Positions 24,841-33,187 of a stretch of 64,000 nt of DNA are shown here, piece by piece (the first letter of the stretch is position 1; every line of letters begins with the position of its first letter). Origin of the DNA: Deltaproteobacteria bacterium GWB2_55_19 (lineage in GTDB: Bacteria; Desulfobacterota; GWC2-55-46). Below the pieces are notes generated by a model, which was not told the origin of the DNA, searched no databases, and was given only the letters and a program-made list of their open reading frames with translations. The position numbers and the translations under genes are program-made. Location of the stretch: positions 62,001-126,000 of the forward strand of contig MGPQ01000001.1 in the NCBI GenBank assembly GCA_001797465.1. The letters are read 5' to 3'.

Positions 24841-26139
24841 TTACTCGGTCCCGAACTTCTTTTCGATCCTGACGCCTATGGAGAGCAGGAACTCGTTCGG
24901 GAGCTCTCCGCCGGCGAAGATATAGACGTAATCGTTATTGATAAACGCCTCCTTGCCTTCCGTTTCGATCCTGACGTCCTTTTCGCGTATCTCTTTTACA
25001 TTTGAGTTGAGTATGACCGTCACCGACTTTTTGGATACTGCCTCGTCGAGCCGCGTCTTGTTCATCGGCTTTATGCGCTTGAAGGAGTCGGAGCGGTATG
25101 AAAGGGATACCTTGTTCCCCGGCTGTTTGGCGAGTGCGATGGCGGCCTCGATGGCGCTGTCCCCGCCGCCGACGACGAGGAGGTGATGGTCCCTGTGCTG
25201 TTCCGGGTCGAGGAGGCTGTAGGTGACCTTGGGCAGTTTTTCCCCGGGGACGTCGAGCTTTCTGGGCGTCCCGCGCCTGCCTATGGCGAGGATGACGTTC
25301 CTCGCCGGGTACTCTCCCTTTGACGTTTTCACCCTGAAACCGTCGGCCTCCCTCGCAAGCCCCGTCATCTTCTCCCCGGTCCTTATCTCCAGCCCGGTCT
25401 TTTTGATGACCGAGGTCCAGAGGTCGAGGAGCGCTTCTTTCGTCGTCTCGCGGAGCCGCACGCTCCCGTAGAGCGGGAGCTCGACCGGTGAGGTCATCAC
25501 TATCTTGTGGCGGGGGTAATTGAAGACAGTGCCGCCGACGTCACCCTGCTCAATGGTCACGAACTTAAGGCCCTTTTTTGAGGCCATCAGCGAGGCGCCG
25601 ACGCCCGCTGGGCCGGCGCCTATTATGATTACGTCGTACGCCTCGGCGCGCCCCTTGTCCGCCCCGAGCCTGCAGGAGATGTATTCGACGGCCTCTCTCC
25701 CCTGGGTGATGGCGTTCTTTATGAGCCCCATGCCGCCGAGCTCTCCGGCTATGAAGATGCCCTTTATGTTCGTCTCGAAGTCGGGGGTGAGGTGCGGGAT
25801 ATCCACGCCGCGAGTCTCGGTGCCGAATACGAGCGCGATAGCGCCCACAGGGCAGGCCTCGGCGCACGCGCCGTGTCCGACGCAGTGCGAGGCGTTTATG
25901 AGCCCGCCTTTGCCGCCTATTAGGCCTATGATGTCCTTTTCAGGGCAGGCCTTCACGCACGCGCCGCTTCCGATGCATTTGGAGGGGTCTATCTTCGGGT
26001 GGATCGTCGTAGGCTCGCGGAAGCCGTATTCTTCGGCGAGGGCGACCTTCTTCTTTACCTTTTTTGATTTTCTGGAGATGATGCTCAGGTAAAGGGCTAT
26101 GGCGAGCACTATGAGCGCGGCTGAGATGATGGAGGTCAA
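24841..26139 (-). CDS. Membrane-anchored ferredoxin-flavin oxidoreductase
   Basis: An N-terminal helix (IISAALIVLAIALYLSII) precedes two ferredoxin-like cluster motifs and a pyridine-nucleotide-disulfide-type flavoprotein domain (VIIIGAGPAGVGAS near residue 170, LLVVGGGDSAIEAA near 310, GELGGMGLIKNAITQGREA near 130). The cluster motifs are C55-x2-S-x2-C-x3-CP and C86-x2-H-x2-C-x3-CP: each lacks the second Cys of a standard 4Fe-4S site. The flavin half resembles YpdA/thioredoxin-reductase-like enzymes. It probably shuttles electrons between NAD(P)H and a membrane or cytochrome partner. It is convergent with the conduit operon. Confidence 0.82.
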   Translation of the reverse strand: MTSIISAALIVLAIALYLSIISRKSKKVKKKVALAEEYGFREPTTIHPKIDPSKCIGSGACVKACPEKDIIGLIGGKGGLINASHCVGHGACAEACPVGAIALVFGTETRGVDIPHLTPDFETNIKGIFIAGELGGMGLIKNAITQGREAVEYISCRLGADKGRAEAYDVIIIGAGPAGVGASLMASKKGLKFVTIEQGDVGGTVFNYPRHKIVMTSPVELPLYGSVRLRETTKEALLDLWTSVIKKTGLEIRTGEKMTGLAREADGFRVKTSKGEYPARNVILAIGRRGTPRKLDVPGEKLPKVTYSLLDPEQHRDHHLLVVGGGDSAIEAAIALAKQPGNKVSLSYRSDSFKRIKPMNKTRLDEAVSKKSVTVILNSNVKEIREKDVRIETEGKEAFINNDYVYIFAGGELPNEFLLSIGVRIEKKFGTE

Positions 26140-26460
26140 TTAATGGAGGCTCCGGTAAGGGTTTGTTTTCTGGGATTCCGCACCGAGAGGGGCGCCGCAA
26201 CATGTCTTTTTAACTGTTTGTCTTGGTAAATGCCAATACATTTTACGGTATTTTTTTTCGTAGCGGCGTGACCTGAGTCACACTGGGCCTCTCTTGCCAA
26301 ATCGCTCAGTAGCCGGTAATCTCTTATGGTTTGACTGCGAGGCCCCGTTGTGGTAGTTGATAGCCATGTGCCGGATTGACGCCGCCAGGACCCCTTCGAC
26401 GGACCTGTCTTTACGCCCTGCTCAAACGAGCAAGAAAAACCGAATTTCAAGAGGATCGTC
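26140..26460. other. Divergent intergenic region with candidate promoter
   Basis: This region of 321 nt lies between divergent genes. On the + strand, TTGCCA (26294-26299), a 17-nt spacer and TAATCT (26317-26322) are a possible promoter for the ATP-grasp/tldD/tldE unit. On the - strand, TTGGCA (26236-26231) with TTAAAA 17 nt on is a weaker candidate for the oxidoreductase. No ORF or RNA gene was recognised. Confidence 0.4.
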
Positions 26461-27921
26461 ATGAGCTCCGGCGCACTCGCGCGCGATTACCGTCATAAAA
26501 TAGCCGAGGCCGTAGCCGGACTCGGCTACGGAGACGCCTCGGCCCTCTTCGACGCCCTCGCGATGGATGCGCGGAAGCGCGGCTTCACCTACCAGAGGGC
26601 GGGCGGCCTCGTCGAGGCGATCCGCCTCATGCTCATACCCGCGGTCTTTACGGCTGAACAGTTGAATCATCTAAGCGTCGTCGCCCACGCGATCCACCGC
26701 GGCATGGAGGCCGTAAGCAGGGCGTGGAGCGAAGACGACAGGCTTCGGAGGATGCTCCCGTTCGAGGAGGAGGAAGGGGCGTGGATAAGGTCCGTAAGAA
26801 GGGACCCGAAGTCCCCGGACCCCCTCTGGTACAGGCTTGACGCGCACCTGTCGATGGACGAGCCGGACTGGCGCAGCCGCATCTCCATATTCGAGATAAA
26901 CGCATGCGCCGTCGGCGGCATACACTACGGCCCGATGGCCGAGAGGCTCTTCCTCGATGAGATAGTCCCGTTTTTGAATTTGAAAAAGAGGCTCGCCCTC
27001 CTCCCACGCGTCACAAGGGGCCCGGACGCCAGAGACCTCCTCGGCCTTCTCGTTGCCAGGCACGCGAGGGCACTGGGAAGGACCACGCTCAACTTCGTAT
27101 TCTCCGAGGACACGACCGCCGAGGAAGGGATAACGGAGGGGCCCTACATTGTAGAATATTTGAGGTCAATCGGCGTTAACGCCCTCCTTGCCGACCCGAG
27201 GGAGTTATATGAAAAGAGGGGCGAGGTCTGGTACAGGGACACGCCCGTGGATATCGTATACAGGAATTTCGAGGCGAGGGAGATAATCGAGATGGAGCGG
27301 GAGGGCGGGGATACAAAAGGCATAAGGCTCGCCTTCGAAAAGAACCAGGTCATCTCGTCCCTTACGGGCGACTTCGATCACAAGGCCATGTGGGAGGTCC
27401 TCGCTGGAGGCGAGTTCGACGCGTATTTGAATCCAACGGACGCCGCTATATTCAAAAGACACCTCCCGTGGACGAGGATCGTAGGCGAAAGAAAGACCCT
27501 CGGCCCCGACGGCCGCGAGGAGGACCTTGCGCGCCTCTTGAGAAGAGAGAGGGAGTCGCTTGTCCTGAAGCCCGACCGTCTCTGCGGCGGCTACGGCGTA
27601 ACCATAGGCAGGAACCTCTCCCCTTCCGAATGGGAGAGGGCGATAGACGAGGCCATACGGGGCGACTGGGTCGTGCAGGCGTACTCGCCTCCGGAGATAA
27701 CGAAGTTCCCGGTGCTTGAGGACGGGGCCTTAAGCTTCGAGGACCATAACATCGTCTACGGGCTATCATCGACGCCTGACGGCACGGCGGTCCTCGGCAG
27801 GGTGTCGAGGGAGGGTGTAGTGAACGTCGCACAGCAGGGCGGCCTCATGCCGGTCTTGAGGCTCTCTGAAGAGGGCCTTAAGGACGGCGTAAAGGGGCCG
27901 CTTTCCGGTACATGGGCATGA
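26461..27921 (+). CDS. Circularly permuted ATP-grasp-like ligase
   Basis: The sequence (486 residues) has the features of circularly permuted ATP-grasp proteins related to glutathionylspermidine synthase: IFEINACAVGGIHYGP near residue 143, VDIVYRNFEAREI near 262, ESLVLKPDRLCGGYGV near 363 and DWVVQAYSPP near 401. These provide the Lys, Gly loop and metal ligands for ATP. The enzyme should make an amide or peptide bond through an acyl phosphate; the substrate is unknown. Its 3' end overlaps tldD, and tldE follows immediately, so it likely acts on the same peptide as the TldD/TldE protease. Confidence 0.75.
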   Translation: MSSGALARDYRHKIAEAVAGLGYGDASALFDALAMDARKRGFTYQRAGGLVEAIRLMLIPAVFTAEQLNHLSVVAHAIHRGMEAVSRAWSEDDRLRRMLPFEEEEGAWIRSVRRDPKSPDPLWYRLDAHLSMDEPDWRSRISIFEINACAVGGIHYGPMAERLFLDEIVPFLNLKKRLALLPRVTRGPDARDLLGLLVARHARALGRTTLNFVFSEDTTAEEGITEGPYIVEYLRSIGVNALLADPRELYEKRGEVWYRDTPVDIVYRNFEAREIIEMEREGGDTKGIRLAFEKNQVISSLTGDFDHKAMWEVLAGGEFDAYLNPTDAAIFKRHLPWTRIVGERKTLGPDGREEDLARLLRRERESLVLKPDRLCGGYGVTIGRNLSPSEWERAIDEAIRGDWVVQAYSPPEITKFPVLEDGALSFEDHNIVYGLSSTPDGTAVLGRVSREGVVNVAQQGGLMPVLRLSEEGLKDGVKGPLSGTWA

Positions 27922-29363
27922 AGGGGATATTCGTTTCCATACTCGCGCGTCTGAAAAAACTCGGCGTGGACTACGCCGACATAAGACACGAGCGTATAAT
28001 GACGGAATCCATGCAGGCGCTCGACGGAGAGGTCGAAGGCTTTTCGACCGACACTTCCGCCGGGGTCGGCGTAAGGATCCTATACAGGGGGGCCTGGGGT
28101 TTTGCCGCGACGAACATCGTAACCGAGGAGAGCGCCATGAAGGCCGCAAAAGAGGCGCTCGCGATGGCAAGGGCGTTCTCGGCCGTGAATACGGGAAAGG
28201 CGCGCCTCTCGGTGTCGGAGCCGTTCGTCGAGAGCTATTCAACGCCATATGAAATCGACCCCTTCAGCGTCGCCTCTGACAAGAAAATATCTTTGATCGC
28301 CGGGGTCACCGGCGCGGCGCTCCGGGAAAAGGGGATATCATCAGCCGAGGCCTTCCTTGAATTCTCCAGGGCCGAAAAGGAGTTCTGCAATACCGATGGC
28401 GCCTTCATTTCGCAGACCATACTGACGAGCGGCGGCGGCTATCACGTCATAGCCGGGGACAACGACGACGCGCAGGTCCGTTCGTACCCGGACGGCCACC
28501 ACGGGCTCTTCGCCACGCGCGGCTACGAGCTGATAGAGGAGCTCGACTTCATGGGGAGCCTGCCCAGGGTCACTGCCGAGGCCCGCTCTCTCTTATACGC
28601 GCGCGAGTGCCCGTCCGGCGTAAGGGACATCATCATAGACGGCCCACAGCTCGCGTTACAGATACACGAGTCGTGCGGCCACCCAGCCGAGCTCGACCGG
28701 GCGCTCGGCGCCGAGCTCGGCTTTGCCGGAGGGAGTTTCCTTACGCCTGATAAACTGGGAACGTTCAGGTACGGCTCCCCGATAGTGAATATATACGCCG
28801 ACCCGAACGAGCCCGGGGGGGCCGGGAGTTACAGGTTTGACGACGAAGGGGTGAGGGCGCAGAGGGTCGATCTCGTAAGAGACGGCGTCTTCACCGGTTA
28901 CCTTACCTCCCGCGAGTCGGCCCTTGCCGTCGGAGGCGTATCGAACGGCTCGATGAGGGGCGAGGGATGGGGAGGGCTCCCCTTGATAAGGATGAGCAAC
29001 GTCTGCATAACGCCGGGGCAAGGTACGCTCGACGACCTCGTCTCCGACACCAAAGACGGCATCCTCATGTCGGTGAACAGGAGCTGGTCGATAGATGACA
29101 GGAGGCTTAACTTCCAGTTCGGGGCGGAGATAGCCTGGGAGATAAAGAACGGGAAGGTCAAAGAGGCGTTCAGGAACCCCGTATATTACGGCAGTACCCC
29201 CGGGTTCTGGGCCTCCTGCGACGCCGTATGCGGCAGAAGCGAGTGGAGGTTGTGGGGGCTGAACAGTTGCGCGAAGGGAGAGCCGATGCAGGTCGCCCAT
29301 GTAGGCCACGGCGCCTGCCCCGCGCGTTTCAGGTCAGTGAAGGTGGGGGTGGGAAAACCCTGA
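27912..29363 (+). CDS. tldD: TldD-family zinc metalloprotease subunit
   Basis: TldD pairs with TldE (PmbA) to form a tunnel-shaped protease acting on unfolded peptides; the Escherichia coli pair matures microcin B17 and degrades CcdA antitoxin. The zinc motif HESCGH lies at about residues 252-257, preceded by DGPQLALQI, with SSPGFWASCDA-like C-terminal text (TPGFWASCDAVCG) containing the third ligand region. 483 residues is normal. The ATG at 27912 lies inside the ATP-grasp 3' end; a second in-frame ATG at 27918 overlaps its stop (ATGA). Confidence 0.93.
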   Translation: MGMKGIFVSILARLKKLGVDYADIRHERIMTESMQALDGEVEGFSTDTSAGVGVRILYRGAWGFAATNIVTEESAMKAAKEALAMARAFSAVNTGKARLSVSEPFVESYSTPYEIDPFSVASDKKISLIAGVTGAALREKGISSAEAFLEFSRAEKEFCNTDGAFISQTILTSGGGYHVIAGDNDDAQVRSYPDGHHGLFATRGYELIEELDFMGSLPRVTAEARSLLYARECPSGVRDIIIDGPQLALQIHESCGHPAELDRALGAELGFAGGSFLTPDKLGTFRYGSPIVNIYADPNEPGGAGSYRFDDEGVRAQRVDLVRDGVFTGYLTSRESALAVGGVSNGSMRGEGWGGLPLIRMSNVCITPGQGTLDDLVSDTKDGILMSVNRSWSIDDRRLNFQFGAEIAWEIKNGKVKEAFRNPVYYGSTPGFWASCDAVCGRSEWRLWGLNSCAKGEPMQVAHVGHGACPARFRSVKVGVGKP

Positions 29364-30706
29364 TGGACGGACTGCTGAAAGACAGGCTGATTAGTGAGGG
29401 GGAGAGGATAGCGGCGAGCGCGCAGGCGGATTCAATCGAGTTCGTTGCGAGCCGGGAGTCGTCCTCGACCATGCGGTTCTCCTCGTCGCGCTTCCACCAG
29501 GGCATATCGGTAACTGACGCGTCTTTCCATATAAGGGTTTTGATAGGCAGGAAGATCGGGGTCGCCTCGACGAACTCCATTGAGCGGTCCGCGTTGGACA
29601 GGTGCCTTGACGAGGCCCTGGGAATAGCCCGCGCCACGAGAGAGGAACCGTTCCTGTTGAAACCCCCCGGGCCGTGCCGCTATGCGCGGGTGAACTCCTT
29701 TTTCGAATCAACGGCACGCGCCTCTTATGACGAGAAGGCTTCGCTCGTCGCCTCCGGGTTCAGGGAGGCCCTCGTGTCTGGCGTCAGCCTTTCCGGAGCG
29801 CTCGCTACCGTTGTCGGAGAGGCCGTTATCGTGAATTCCAGAGGCCTAAAGGCCTACCACCCGTATACCTTCGCGCATTTAAGTTCCGTAGCCTCCTCAG
29901 GCGACGCCTCGGGGTTCGCGTCCGCCGTATCGAACGATATCTCCAGGATAGACATAAAGGGCCTCATGCGCGCCTCGGCGGAGACGTGCCTGAGGTCGTC
30001 TTTCCCGAAGGAGACGCCTCCCGGCGTATACCGCGTGCTATTGGAGCCCTCAGCCGTAAGCGAACTCGTCCATTGGCTCTCATACACGGGTTTCGGCGCG
30101 AAGTCCTTCCATGACAAGACGGGCTTTTTAAGCGAGAGGATCGGAGAGGCCGTAACAGGGGAAAAGGTGACCATATACGACGACGGGCTCGACGCGAAAG
30201 GCATGGCGATCCCCTTCGACTTCGAGGGCTCGCCCAAAAAGAGGCTCCCTCTCATAGAGAGGGGTGTCGCTTCCGGCATAGCCTACGACAGCCTGACGGC
30301 GTCAATCGAAGGGAGGGAATCGACCGGCCACGCGTCCTTCCCCGGTGACAATGAGGGGCCGTTCCCCGATCACCTGTTCATGGAAGGGGGAGACGTCGCG
30401 GCCATTGACATGCCCGGACTCCTCGGCGACGGCATACTGGTGAAGTCGTTCCATTATGTGAACGGGCTTCTGAACCCGAGGGAGACTTTAATGACCGGGA
30501 TGACGAGGCACGGGACGTTCCTCGTAAGGGATGGCGTTGTAAAGCACGCGCTGAGGCCCATGAGGTTCACCGAGAAGGTCCTCGAAGCATTCGGAAGGAT
30601 CGAGGCGGTCTCAAGGGAGACGGCCGTATACCCGAACGGCGCCTTCCCGTTGAGCTCTGTAACCGTCCCTTACATCCTCATAGACGGCTTTTCGTTCACG
30701 TCTTAA
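29363..30706 (+). CDS. pmbA: TldE/PmbA-family protease partner subunit
   Basis: This is the non-zinc partner of TldD, 447 residues. Family features are the AGLLDxxxSEGE-like N-terminus (LLKDRLISEGERIAASA), a central HPYTFAHLSS, VYRVLLEPSAVSELVHWL near residue 235, the FDFEGSPKKRLPLIERG stretch near 285, and a C-terminal RRGTFLVRDG-like segment (TRHGTFLVRDG). It lacks HExxxH, as expected. Translation begins at the ATG that overlaps the tldD stop (TGATG); a longer open frame into tldD has no supporting start. It completes the ATP-grasp/tldD/pmbA unit. Confidence 0.92.
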   Translation: MDGLLKDRLISEGERIAASAQADSIEFVASRESSSTMRFSSSRFHQGISVTDASFHIRVLIGRKIGVASTNSIERSALDRCLDEALGIARATREEPFLLKPPGPCRYARVNSFFESTARASYDEKASLVASGFREALVSGVSLSGALATVVGEAVIVNSRGLKAYHPYTFAHLSSVASSGDASGFASAVSNDISRIDIKGLMRASAETCLRSSFPKETPPGVYRVLLEPSAVSELVHWLSYTGFGAKSFHDKTGFLSERIGEAVTGEKVTIYDDGLDAKGMAIPFDFEGSPKKRLPLIERGVASGIAYDSLTASIEGRESTGHASFPGDNEGPFPDHLFMEGGDVAAIDMPGLLGDGILVKSFHYVNGLLNPRETLMTGMTRHGTFLVRDGVVKHALRPMRFTEKVLEAFGRIEAVSRETAVYPNGAFPLSSVTVPYILIDGFSFTS

Positions 30707-30740
30707 TATTATTGACAGCCCGATACTTTTTGTGAAAAAG

Positions 30741-30749
30741 TGATATACT
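30741..30749 (+). promoter_or_regulatory. Candidate extended -10 promoter for the REC-PilZ gene
   Basis: TG, one base, then TATACT (30744-30749) forms an extended -10 element 31 nt before the ATG. A consensus TTGACA at 30712-30717 is 26 nt away, too far to be its -35. Confidence 0.35.
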
Positions 30750-30780
30750 AAAGCAGGAAGGCGCATTCGGGGGAACATTA

Positions 30781-31470
30781 ATGGCGATAAGGTCCAAGAA
30801 GATACTTGTCGTGGATGACGACGAACTCATCCGCGATTGTTGCGTGGATATCCTCACAAACAGCGGGTACACGGTTGAAACCGCGTCAAACGGGATGCAG
30901 GCTATCGAGCGGCTCTCCGCCGAGACCTACGACCTCGTCATATCCGACGTAAACATGCCTCTTCTCGACGGCATCGGGCTCTTTCTCTCGGTCATGCGCG
31001 AGTTCCAGTACCTCAAAGACAGGTTCTTCTTCATGACAGGGGATATCCCCGGAGGTGCCGAGGGGCCGGTCCTGAAAGGGCTCGGCAGAAAGGTCATAGC
31101 AAAGCCGTTCAGGGTAAAGGAGCTTCTTGAGACTGTCGACGAATGCCTGAACCCTCTTGCGTATTCAGTATGCAGTTGGCCGAAGAGGATGAGCGAGAGG
31201 TTCGCGTTCGTAGCTGACTGCACGGTCGAGTTCGGCGAAGGCGCCGTAAGGCTCTCGGCGCGGGTACTCGACATCTCGGAGAGAGGGCTCAAACTCAAGT
31301 ACCCGGGAGAGCCGAAGGGCGCGGATGTGGACGCCGGGGTCTATATAAAGGGGCTTGACCTTAAAAGGACCGGGCGCGTCAAATGGTCCCGCTCGGCTGA
31401 AGGCGCGGTTATCTCAGGTATAGAGCTTACAGAGCCCCTGCCGGTCTCCTCGGTCCTGGGTAAGAGGTAA
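30781..31470 (+). CDS. Response regulator with PilZ c-di-GMP-binding domain
   Basis: An N-terminal receiver (ILVVDDDELIRD, phospho-acceptor in LVISDVNMPLLDG near residue 57, switch Lys in VIAKPF) is joined to a C-terminal PilZ domain. PilZ signatures are RxxxR in RMSER and DxSxxG in DISERG, so c-di-GMP binding is expected. The protein can integrate phosphorylation with c-di-GMP level, and the partner CheA could be the kinase encoded 8 kb downstream. It lacks a DNA-binding domain, so the output is probably protein interaction. Confidence 0.9.
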   Translation: MAIRSKKILVVDDDELIRDCCVDILTNSGYTVETASNGMQAIERLSAETYDLVISDVNMPLLDGIGLFLSVMREFQYLKDRFFFMTGDIPGGAEGPVLKGLGRKVIAKPFRVKELLETVDECLNPLAYSVCSWPKRMSERFAFVADCTVEFGEGAVRLSARVLDISERGLKLKYPGEPKGADVDAGVYIKGLDLKRTGRVKWSRSAEGAVISGIELTEPLPVSSVLGKR

Positions 31471-31610
31471 CTCCCCGGTCTGTCCGGTTCTTCTTTCATA
31501 ACCAGCGGGTGAAAACATCCGTTTTCCTGCAGGTCCCTCTTTATGTCGCATCCTAAGTCTGCTAAAGTACATATCGTCTGGACGGTAAATTCCACTCATC
31601 CGGGACCTTC

Positions 31611-32933
31611 ATGTCGATATCGTTGCGGACCAAGATCATCTCGAGTTTTTTCATCGTCTTCGCGCTCCTCTCCTTCCTCGGCGCCCTCTCCCTTTACAAT
31701 AGGAACCTCATCTACGACGGCATGATGGAGGTGGAGGACGCCTCCCGCGATCTGAAGTACATATCCGACTTGAAGCTCTCCCTTGACATGGCGGTGATGC
31801 CGGCGAACGACTATCTCATAACCGGCGACCCGGCCGAGAAGGCCAGGTTCGTCGAGCTCGTTAAGGATGTTGAGGAGAGGTTCTCTCTGCTTAAGGGCGC
31901 GGGGATGTATGACGAGGGCATAAAAACAGCCGAAACGAAGTTCGGTCTCCTCAAACAGAAGTCCATGCATGTACTGGCAAGCCTCCCGGCTGTGCATAAC
32001 AGACGCGACGCGGCCCTGATGGAGGAGATAGACGCCCTCGCCCTGGACATCATAGCCAACCACCTCGACAGGGTATATCTGGGCAAGAGGGATGAGATGT
32101 CTTACAGGGTAGAGGCCGCCTCTTCCTTGAGGCACAAGGTCGACGCCATACTCTTTGCCGTGGCGGCCGTCTCTTTCCTCGCAATTATCGGCGTCGCCGC
32201 GTACCTCTTCCGTTCGATATTGAGGCCCATAGACGAGCTGACGCGGGGCGCGGCGATAATAGGGAACGGCGACCTCGGCCACAGGGTCGATATAAGGGAT
32301 GGCATCGAGATGAACCTCCTCGCCGATGAATTCAACCGCATGGCCGGGAGACTCGGCGAGTCCTACGCGGAGCTCGAAAAAAAGATAGACGAGAGGACAA
32401 AGGAGCTGAACGAGGCGAACGGGCGCCTGAAAGCTCTCTCCATAACCGACGGGCTCACCGGGGCGTACAACCACAGGCACTTCGCAGAGAGGCTTGAAGA
32501 GGAGTGCAAGCGCTCGGCCCGGTACGGGAAAAGGCTCTCCCTCATAATGTCCGATATAGACCACTTCAAGAGCTACAACGACCTTAACGGGCACCCGGCA
32601 GGGGACGCGGTCCTCGCAGGGGTCGCCGAGTGCCTTAAGGACGGGATAAGGGGTCAAGACCTCCTCGCGAGATACGGCGGAGAGGAGTTCTCGATAATAC
32701 TCCCTGAGACGGGTAAAGAAGAGGCGTGCCTCATGGCCGAGAGGATAAGGGCGAGGGTAAGGGATAAGGTCTTCCCTAACGAGTCGGGACAACCCGGAGG
32801 GGACCTTACCATGAGCTTCGGGGTCGCCTCTTGCCCGGAGGATGCCGCCAGCGCCGAAGACCTCGTGAAGAAGGCCGACGCGGCGCTTTACAGGGCCAAG
32901 GAGGCTGGCAGGGACAGGGTCGAGTGCGCCTGA
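31611..32933 (+). CDS. Membrane diguanylate cyclase with periplasmic sensor, HAMP and GGDEF domains
   Basis: Two membrane helices (residues ~10-28 and ~180-200) flank a ~150-residue helical sensor containing AVMPANDYLITG at 61-72 and NRRDAALMEEID near 132. HAMP follows (RSILRPIDELTRGA to NRMAGRL), then a coiled coil and a GGDEF domain starting SITDGLTGAYNHRHF. The active site reads GGEEF, and an RxxD inhibitory site (RGQD) precedes it, so the enzyme should make c-di-GMP with product feedback. The first 72 residues align without gaps to those of the HAMP-PAS protein at 43149. Confidence 0.93.
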   Translation: MSISLRTKIISSFFIVFALLSFLGALSLYNRNLIYDGMMEVEDASRDLKYISDLKLSLDMAVMPANDYLITGDPAEKARFVELVKDVEERFSLLKGAGMYDEGIKTAETKFGLLKQKSMHVLASLPAVHNRRDAALMEEIDALALDIIANHLDRVYLGKRDEMSYRVEAASSLRHKVDAILFAVAAVSFLAIIGVAAYLFRSILRPIDELTRGAAIIGNGDLGHRVDIRDGIEMNLLADEFNRMAGRLGESYAELEKKIDERTKELNEANGRLKALSITDGLTGAYNHRHFAERLEEECKRSARYGKRLSLIMSDIDHFKSYNDLNGHPAGDAVLAGVAECLKDGIRGQDLLARYGGEEFSIILPETGKEEACLMAERIRARVRDKVFPNESGQPGGDLTMSFGVASCPEDAASAEDLVKKADAALYRAKEAGRDRVECA

Positions 32934-33016
32934 AAATGGCAAAAGTCCTCAATCCCGCATTTAATAAATTAAAACCGCCCGCCTCAATCCACCATGTATG
33001 TGCCCTTCATAAGGCC

Positions 33017-33045
33017 TTGACGTAAAACATGTTTTAGGGTATTAC
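33017..33045 (+). promoter_or_regulatory. Promoter with palindromic operator upstream of the chemosensory operon
   Basis: TTGACG (33017-33022), a 17-nt spacer and TATTAC (33040-33045) form a good sigma-70 promoter. The spacer contains a perfect 14-bp palindrome, TAAAACATGTTTTA (33023-33036). A repressor bound there would occlude RNA polymerase between the two elements. Confidence 0.65.
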
Positions 33046-33187
33046 TATTGTAAGCATTGCTTTAAATGGCTTTCCAGGCATAAGCGGTCCTGACGGCGGG
33101 GCGGTCTTATGCAGGGGGTGGACGCGTAGCTGGCGTCCCATACAAACAAACCACCATGCAAAGGATGGGACATGATGGCGTGCCCCA
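33046..33187 (+). ncRNA. Structured 5' leader of the chemosensory operon (class unknown)
   Basis: The ~140-nt leader can form an outer GCATAAG/CTTATGC stem (33078-33084 with 33106-33112), GGACGC/GCGTCC (33120-33125 with 33133-33138) and a possible CCCAT/ATGGG pairing nearer the start codon. It does not match the conserved core of c-di-GMP riboswitches. Regulation by this leader is only a possibility. Confidence 0.3.

Noticed and set aside
30712-30749. TTGACA with TATACT as a standard promoter for the REC-PilZ gene
   Set aside because: The spacer is 26 nt; only an extended -10 reading is acceptable.
31596-32942. 448-codon minus-strand frame over the diguanylate cyclase
   Set aside because: It mirrors the codon structure of the + strand gene; the translation has no recognisable domain.
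33046-33187. c-di-GMP (GEMM-type) riboswitch
   Set aside because: Expected conserved core segments are not present; only GCAAAGG and GGGAC fragments in the wrong order were found.
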